A DNA stretch of 13,547 nucleotides, taken from positions 1-13,547 of the forward strand of contig JAPEVF010001128.1 of the NCBI GenBank assembly GCA_029747585.1, written 5' to 3'. The stretch is from Pleurotus djamor (taxonomy: Eukaryota; Basidiomycota; Agaricomycetes; Agaricales; Pleurotaceae). Position 1 is the stretch's first letter. Each line of letters opens with the position of its first letter. Below are positions 8,297-13,547 of the stretch, one piece after another. Both the position numbers and the translations under genes were made by a program. The notes under the pieces are model-generated. The model saw only the letters and a program-made list of their open reading frames with translations. It ran no database searches and was not told where the DNA came from.

Positions 8297-9009
8297 AGAT
8301 ATGGGGTACTATAGGTTTCTTCAATGATCGAAAGCCGTTTTTATGTACGGGATTTGCCTTGAGACAGACCGTGTTCTGGTCGTGTTACCAAGATTTTGCG
8401 ATAAAAGCGCTCATTTAAGGATGGACGTTTGACACGAACCATGCTGAAAATGCATGTATGGAGGATTAGGGCAGCAATCAGTGCGAGTGAGGTACCGAGG
8501 GCATCCAATCGATTACCACAATCTGAAGAGGAGAATAGATCAGGTACTTTTGTCAATCTATATGATTTGGAAAACACGCCAACTCACGGCGGTACAAAAC
8601 GTTTCTGAGTTACCATTTGGACCCTTTCCTCGGAAATACACATCCATGGTGGCAAACGCACGAGGCAAACTCGCTGGCATTTTTCAACCGTGTGCGTTGT
8701 CATTTGTCAGTTGACTGAGACCTCAGGTGAGAGGCGTGGTGCTGAGATCTGAGTCTCTAATGCGATTCCTCTCTTTTAGCCCAAGATTTCCGTAACCTAC
8801 CCGATATTCTTACACTGGAGAAAACCAGGAGCCACGACTGTGGCAGTGGCCGAGTTGGCGTCGGTGATTCTTCGGCCGTGGAGAATGTCATTTACAGGGG
8901 TACTCGGATCACATGTCTTGGCGACGTGGGAAGAATTTGAATTAGCTTGCTCCGTGTGCGGGCCTCCACCTCTCTTCCTTTCTTCCCCTCATCATCGTTG
9001 TCCACGTCG
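8297..9009. promoter_or_regulatory. Divergent intergenic region between HET copy and kinase gene
   Basis: This 713-base region separates the start of the minus-strand HET copy from the start of the plus-strand kinase and should contain both promoters. On the kinase side a pyrimidine-rich stretch (about 8964-8998, ctccacctctcttcctttct then more C/T) lies just before the kinase ATG, a common feature near fungal transcription starts. A short inverted repeat, GCCAC-GACT-GTGGC, lies at 8831-8844. On the HET side there is a well-formed intron (separate entry). No clear TATA box was seen. Confidence 0.4.
8478..8680 (-). other. Orphan intron with a possible small ORF or HET 5' leader exons
   Basis: Minus-strand 8587-8523 has every mark of a real intron: donor GTGAGT, a branch-like CCTGATC, a pyrimidine run, CTTCAG acceptor, and a 65-base length. 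An ATG at 8680 reads in phase through the donor, and after splicing ends at a TGA at 8480-8478, giving 45 residues; a second in-frame ATG at 8647 sits in a strong context (GCCACCATGG) and gives 34 residues. The peptide resembles nothing I know and has no signal peptide or CaaX end. As the HET copy starts at 8296 on the same strand, this may be a leader intron with an upstream ORF for that gene. A hydrophobic segment (LDALGTSLALIAALILH) in another frame of the second exon reaches a stop at 8341, but joining it to an ATG needs a poorer donor (GTAACT). Confidence 0.3.
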
Positions 9010-12000
9010 ATGGATATCCCAAGAACAGCGGCGAAGAGCCCATCCAATCTCTCCTCGTCACCGGCTGCGCTTTTCCTCAGCGCTTTCTCGTCGCCGTCAT
9101 CGTCATCTGTCTCACTCTCCAACTCCTGGAACGCATATTCTCCACCGCCCGATGCTGAGGGCCAGGTGGTCAGTGGCTACACTTTGGGAGCCACCATAGG
9201 CTACGGCGCGACCTCTGTCATCCGACTGGCAACATCCTCATCCGGGGGCGTCGTTGCCTGCAAGATCGTCAAAAATACGCCAAAAAAGTCAGCCTTGAGA
9301 AGAGAAGCAACCATCTGGTCTTCTCTGTCGCACGAGCACATTCTCCCGCTTTTTGCCTACCACTTCATTTCACCGCCCGGACCATCGTATGCATTCTTCT
9401 TTACGTTATACTGCCCCGCTGGGACCCTATTTGATATCCTACAGAATGCCAAACGTCATCGTGCACAAGAAAGCGTGGTGAACAGTTCAGGGGCAGTAGG
9501 AGGGTTGAATCAGGATGACGCAGGGATGATGTTCCGTCAGGTTGTACGAGGCCTGCGGTATATGCATACCGTCGTCCGATATGTCCACCGTGATATCAAG
9601 CTGGAAAATGTGCTAGTCGATGAGCAAGGGCATTGCCGAATCACCGATTTTGGCATGGCCAGACGTATTGGCAGTCGCAGCGGCTACGCCGATTGTAGCT
9701 CAAGCGAGGAGAGCGGTTCAGATCTCAGTGATGGTGGCGATGGGGACGGAGAGGATGAGGGTATAGTCACGCTTACTCGCACCGCGTCGCTCACTATACC
9801 CCGCCATACACAGGTCCTTTCTCCCCATCAGCATATTTTGAATCGACATCTGTCCTTCCGCAGAAACACGCACTCCGCTCCCAAAGCTGATACTCTCCCT
9901 TCGCTATATCGCAGACGCAATACGGACGTCCCGAAACCTCTTACTCCAGAAGGCAAAGTTCAACCCGGATCATTGCCCTACGCTGCGCCGGAACTCCTTA
10001 TGCCACTCATGTCTTCTGCGGAGGACGTAATGAGTCAAGCCGACAGCAAAAGGGTTGCCGAAGGCGTGCATCCAGCACAGGACATTTGGGCGCTTGGCGT
10101 TCTTTTGTATGTCCTGTTGACTGGGCGCTTCCCCTTCTCCGATGCATTTGAGCCTCGTCTGCAAATGAAGATTCTCCATGGTTCGTCACCTTTTTCCGTG
10201 TCCTCATGTTCTTATCGCTGATCTTGTCTTGCTATTGTAGGTGTCTATGAAGTGCCTCAGGACGTCGGCAAAGCCGCTGAGAGAGTGCTCCGGGGTTGCC
10301 TGGAACGCTCAATCTCGTCGCGGTGGAGCATTGACGAAGTTGATGAGGCAGGATGGGGTGTCGGATGGGGTGTAGAGGGTGATAGGGCGTTGGGTGGTAG
10401 TGTGTCAGACGATGTGGAGACGGATGCGCCTGTGGTTGCGAGTAGCTCGAGGAAGCGGTCTGTCTCTGCAGAGGAGCATCCGTATATTTACAATGCAAAT
10501 GTGGACAGGGATGTTGAAGAAGTGTCGAAGGTTCTTCGCGTCGACGTAAGTGCCCCCATCGAAAGAACAAGACCCTGTCTCTCCGCGCTGCACGACTCCA
10601 TTTATCGCGGTCCACCATCAAGCGTGTCGACCTCCGGCCATGCGCCCGTATCTGGTAACTTGTCTGCTTCAAGGAGTGCTGCGAAGAATCTATTTGGTGC
10701 GTTCCAGCGACCCCTTGGGGTATCATCATCGTTGTCAAGCTTCTTTGTTGATTCTTCTTTTTCGATTTTGTTGACTTAGTTGACGTGATTTCGCCTCATT
10801 CCTCTGCAAGAGATGATGATTCGGCGCTAGTCATTTCGCCCCTTCCAATGTCTGCGAGCATGACGTTACCATCGCTCGCTGAAGTGACTGCCGATGACGA
10901 ATCCGCTCAGGCTCATGTCTTCGATGCGGAATATGTTGATGTGGATGCTGAGCAACTTCCTACGTCCGCAGATGATGATTCCTATCCACGAACCCCGGAC
11001 CACAGAATCACGTCACCGCTTCCTCTGTCGCCTTTGAAGGGCTTCGGGATTCCGCCCACGCCTGCGTTGACGTCTCTTTCCTTTGTTGGAGTATCTTCCC
11101 CTCCTCCATCGACTTCTCTTCATGCTTCGTCACCTCCATATACTGTAGATGACGTCGATGAATCACCATTTTCATTGGCTAGCAACCGCGCAAGGCGCCG
11201 TTCTTCCCAGAGTAATGAAGAAGACATCACTTACCAACGTGGGCGGTCGTTACGCAAGACTGCTCCAAACGTTACGGAATCCCGATCGCCAAGTCCCAGC
11301 GTTCAGCCGAAGACCCCCATCGACAGCACGAACGATGTGGTTGGCGCCCTCAGACGACCGGCGAATAGCAGCGAGTCTCCTCTACGTCGGTCTGCTGTTG
11401 AGAGTCTTGAGATGTTCAGGCGTCGGTCGGTCTCTCGCGGACATTCTCCGTCATACTTCAATGTGAGGCTTCGGCAGCCTGGGGATCTTATTCATGGTTT
11501 GCATGGAGGATTGGGGATCATCTCGAGAAGCGACAGCGGGAGCAGCGAGTCCTCTGGTTCTTTGGAGGAAACCTTGCAAGCACCCAGTGGACGGTCCGCG
11601 CTTAAAGGGAAGGGCGTCCGTCGAGATGATTCCCGAGGTGTCTATGACAGTGGAGGGAGTAGCTTGGGTGGAAGGGTTTTGTCTCCTGATAGCGAAGCGT
11701 CGCACTCCCTGTCGCCTTCGCCGAGCGGACGGTCACCTTCGCGGTTCGCGTATACCTCGTTCGCCTTCGGTGGGCATGGCTTTATAGGCAAGGACGCCAC
11801 TGAAACGCCGTCTCCATCGTCAGACATCAGCTCTCGGGGTCGGCCTTCAGGAGAAGATAGAAGTCGGGTTACTCGAAGAGCTGGTAGCACTCCGCCTACC
11901 ACGGTGCACACTCATCGACACCATTACCAACAACCATCTATTCTACATCATCCATGGCCGTTAGCTCCATTCGGCGTGCATCTGCATTCCTCCCAATCAT

Positions 12001-12197
12001 CCACGCCTCATTCCATTCCTAGCCGTCATCACCACAATTGGCTTGGTGGTTCACCTGCGAATTCGAGTGGGCAACATACGCCTTCGGTTGTGCCGATGAA
12101 GAGCGCTCCTGCTCAAGTGGTCACTGTGCGTGTTCCAGTTCTGGGGACAGGCACAGGCGTCGCGGGGACGAGGAGCAGGAGTCTTGGACCAGCCTGA
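9010..12197 (+). CDS. Ser/Thr protein kinase with large activation-segment insert and long disordered tail
   Basis: Spliced model: exons 9010-10180, 10241-10696 and 10780-12197, giving 1,014 residues. Introns are 60 bases (GTTCGT, branch CTGAT, TGTAG) and 83 bases (GTGCGT, pyrimidine-rich, ACTTAG). ATG 9010 is the first in-frame ATG. A Ser-rich leader (1-55) precedes the kinase domain. Catalytic features: Gly-rich loop IGYGATSV (63-70), Lys85, Glu99, HRDIKLEN with Asp195, DFG at 213-215, APE at 326-328, and DIWALGVLLYVLLTGRFPF from 358. All key residues are present, so it should be active; it is probably a cytoplasmic or nuclear signalling kinase. About 110 residues separate DFG from APE, several times the usual spacing, and include a Ser/Asp/Glu/Gly run (230-250). 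The domain ends shortly after exon 2 begins (LRGCLERSISSRWSIDEV). The rest is Ser/Pro-rich with many SP and RS sites and a His-rich patch near residue 920. Substrate and family assignment beyond fungal CAMK-like are unknown. Confidence 0.92.
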
Positions 12198-12216
12198 ATG
12201 ATTTCTGAATGATTTC
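12195..12216. repeat. 11-base tandem duplication containing the kinase stop codon
   Basis: The unit tgaatgatttc occurs twice in direct succession (12195-12205 and 12206-12216). The first three bases of the first unit are the TGA stop codon of the kinase gene, so the duplication begins exactly at the stop and extends into the 3' untranslated region. Confidence 0.9.
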
Positions 12217-12763
12217 TACATGCGTCTTTGTCCCATCTCTCTGGTGTATCTCCATCTACGTCTCCATCTACGTATTCTACTACTGCTGTATCAGTTTTCA
12301 TGCTCGTCTGCGTTCATGCCATCATGTAACTTTTGGATACCCCTTCATCGCTATGTGTTCCCTTTCATATGTATCGTAAATTCGCATGTAGTAATACTGC
12401 CCTTCCCAACAGCACTATAGTTCAACTCTGGTTCCCCATTATATATTATGCACTACCACAACGTCCACGATAGTATTGGCTCTTGTCGGTCGCCAGTGCC
12501 GTACCTCCAGTCTCCAGTGTAGAGTACTTTTCCAAGTTCCGTTTTGTGGGATCTTAGTGATTTCTGGACAACTGGCGAAGCGCAAGCAGTGTTTTGGAGT
12601 CGTTAACGTTGCAATGCTTACAGGAAAGCAACAATATCAACCCCTATGCCTTGAACCTGACCACGCGTCACGAACGCCTCCATCCTTCTTCTTTCCTAAA
12701 ACCTGTACAGTCCATCCTTGTCTTGCAGCCCAATTTTGAATTGCTACTATCCATTCAAGTGAA
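12198..12763. other. Intergenic: kinase trailer and F-box upstream region
   Basis: This 566-base stretch should contain the 3' untranslated region of the kinase and the upstream region of the F-box gene. Besides the 11-base duplication at its left edge, it has a short imperfect repeat of tctccatctacg at about 12248-12271. Only short overlapping frames without recognisable motifs are present. A first, unrecognised exon of the F-box gene could lie here. No RNA gene or mobile element was seen. Confidence 0.4.
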
Positions 12764-13547
12764 ATGGTCCGTCTATGTTACGTCACCTTCACAACTCGTT
12801 GGCTGAAGCTCAGATATTGGCAGTTTTTGTTCACGGATCATGGGGCTCAACAAGCCATTGACATCGAGATTCAACGCCTCTTGGTGAATATCCAGGAGTT
12901 GAAACATCTACGGAATACACATAGCGCCATAAACAAGCTACCCATCGATATAATTTCGCTTATTCTGGTTGAATCGAAGCGTGCAGACTTCTACTCAGAG
13001 AAGCAGACATGGAAAGGCTTACTTGGTGTCTGCCGTCGCTGGCGAGACATCCTTTTGGCATTCCCTGAATTCTGGTCTATGATCAATCTTGAAAACGAGT
13101 GCTGTCCCCTCCAAGAAGTCCTTCAGAGGTCCGGACGCTGTTCCTTGTCTGTGGTAGCTCCGTTGGGTGGATGCGGGGAGAAGTCATTTGAGACTGTCCT
13201 GCTAGAAGTCAAACGATTCAAGGACTTGTCTGTTACATTTCACCCCATGCCCCTCTCGCCTCCCTTCCATGGGCTTTCAATCAGCTCGACGTCCGCGTCC
13301 ACTCCTGCTCCCTCCCTTCAAGTCTTGACATTGAGAGCACACATAAGCCACACTGTGACCATTCCGAATCATCTGCCCTTCTTCAGTGTATCTCTTACTG
13401 TCCTACGGTTGCAAGATGTCACCTTTCAACCGGAGATCCCTATCCTTCCATCCCTACGCAAATTGATTGCTGTTGGTTACTGGAGTAGGAACGAATTGAC
13501 TATCTCATGGATCACTACAGTCCTCGGCCGGACCCCCAATATCGAAG
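12764..13547 (+). CDS. F-box protein, partial at window end
   Basis: The frame is open from ATG 12764 to the last base, giving 261 complete codons with no stop, so the gene continues beyond the window. An F-box-like domain lies at about residues 58-106: INKLPIDIISLILVESKR, then GLLGVCRRWRDILLAFPEFW. The downstream part has Leu-rich stretches such as LQVLTLRAHISHTVTIP and LTVLRLQDVTF that fit a leucine-rich repeat region. Proteins of this type are numerous in mushrooms and usually act as substrate adaptors of SCF ubiquitin ligases through a Skp1 contact. The start is uncertain: similarity to the left-hand copy begins only near 12830, the first 22 residues are not shared, and GGCAG at about 12819-12823 could be a splice acceptor from an upstream exon. 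ATG 12764 is the only in-frame ATG ahead of the domain. Confidence 0.82.
   Translation, partial: MVRLCYVTFTTRWLKLRYWQFLFTDHGAQQAIDIEIQRLLVNIQELKHLRNTHSAINKLPIDIISLILVESKRADFYSEKQTWKGLLGVCRRWRDILLAFPEFWSMINLENECCPLQEVLQRSGRCSLSVVAPLGGCGEKSFETVLLEVKRFKDLSVTFHPMPLSPPFHGLSISSTSASTPAPSLQVLTLRAHISHTVTIPNHLPFFSVSLTVLRLQDVTFQPEIPILPSLRKLIAVGYWSRNELTISWITTVLGRTPNIE

Noticed and set aside
8478..8680. Mating pheromone precursor, suggested by the small size of the spliced ORF.
   Set aside because: It has no C-terminal CaaX motif after splicing and no pheromone receptor gene lies nearby.
10544..10623. GTAAGT at 10544 in the kinase as a possible extra intron donor.
   Set aside because: The reading frame stays open through it and joins in phase to exon 3. 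The one acceptor I tried, near 10622, shifts the frame to an early stop.
1..13547. A transposon bounded by the inverted F-box copies.
   Set aside because: The copies are diverged protein-coding sequence rather than terminal repeats, no transposase was found inside, and no target-site duplication is visible.

Overview
The window looks like nuclear DNA of a basidiomycete fungus, most likely an Agaricomycete. The evidence is the density of very short introns (about 52 to 83 bases, GT..AG with CTNAC/CTGAC-like branch sites), genes lying close together on both strands, and a gene set typical of mushroom genomes: HET-domain proteins, F-box/leucine-rich proteins, a small MYND zinc-finger protein, a type-B carboxylesterase/lipase and a Ser/Thr kinase with a long disordered tail. 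No tRNA, rRNA, CRISPR array or complete mobile element was recognised. Gene models below were spliced by hand from the sequence and homology-like motifs; none was checked against a database.

Layout. Positions 1-280 are A/T-rich, apparently decayed DNA with a short 9-base tandem repeat. It abuts a truncated F-box gene fragment on the minus strand (278-657). A three-exon MYND zinc-finger gene follows on the plus strand (866-1668). Three genes then run head to tail on the minus strand: an intact HET-domain gene (3597 down to 1900), a 14-exon secreted-type carboxylesterase/lipase (6197 down to 3758), and a second, diverged HET-domain gene (8296 down to 6594) broken by a five-base frameshift. A 713-base divergent intergenic region carries a well-formed orphan intron on the HET side. 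A three-exon protein kinase of 1,014 residues (9010-12197) follows on the plus strand. The window ends inside a second F-box gene on the plus strand (from about 12764), which is a recognisable paralogue of the left-hand fragment in opposite orientation.

How the parts relate. The two HET genes are old tandem paralogues with collinear domains, separated by an unrelated esterase gene. The two F-box copies form a diverged inverted pair about 12 kb apart around the HET/esterase/kinase genes. Together these suggest a region shaped by local duplication and decay, with the kinase and MYND genes as more ordinary residents. The most distinctive observations are the micro-exons (13 and 8 bases) and the GC-AG intron in the esterase, the single five-base lesion in the second HET gene, and the roughly 110-residue acidic/Ser-rich insertion in the kinase activation segment. 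I did not find convincing evidence for a wholly new multi-gene system.
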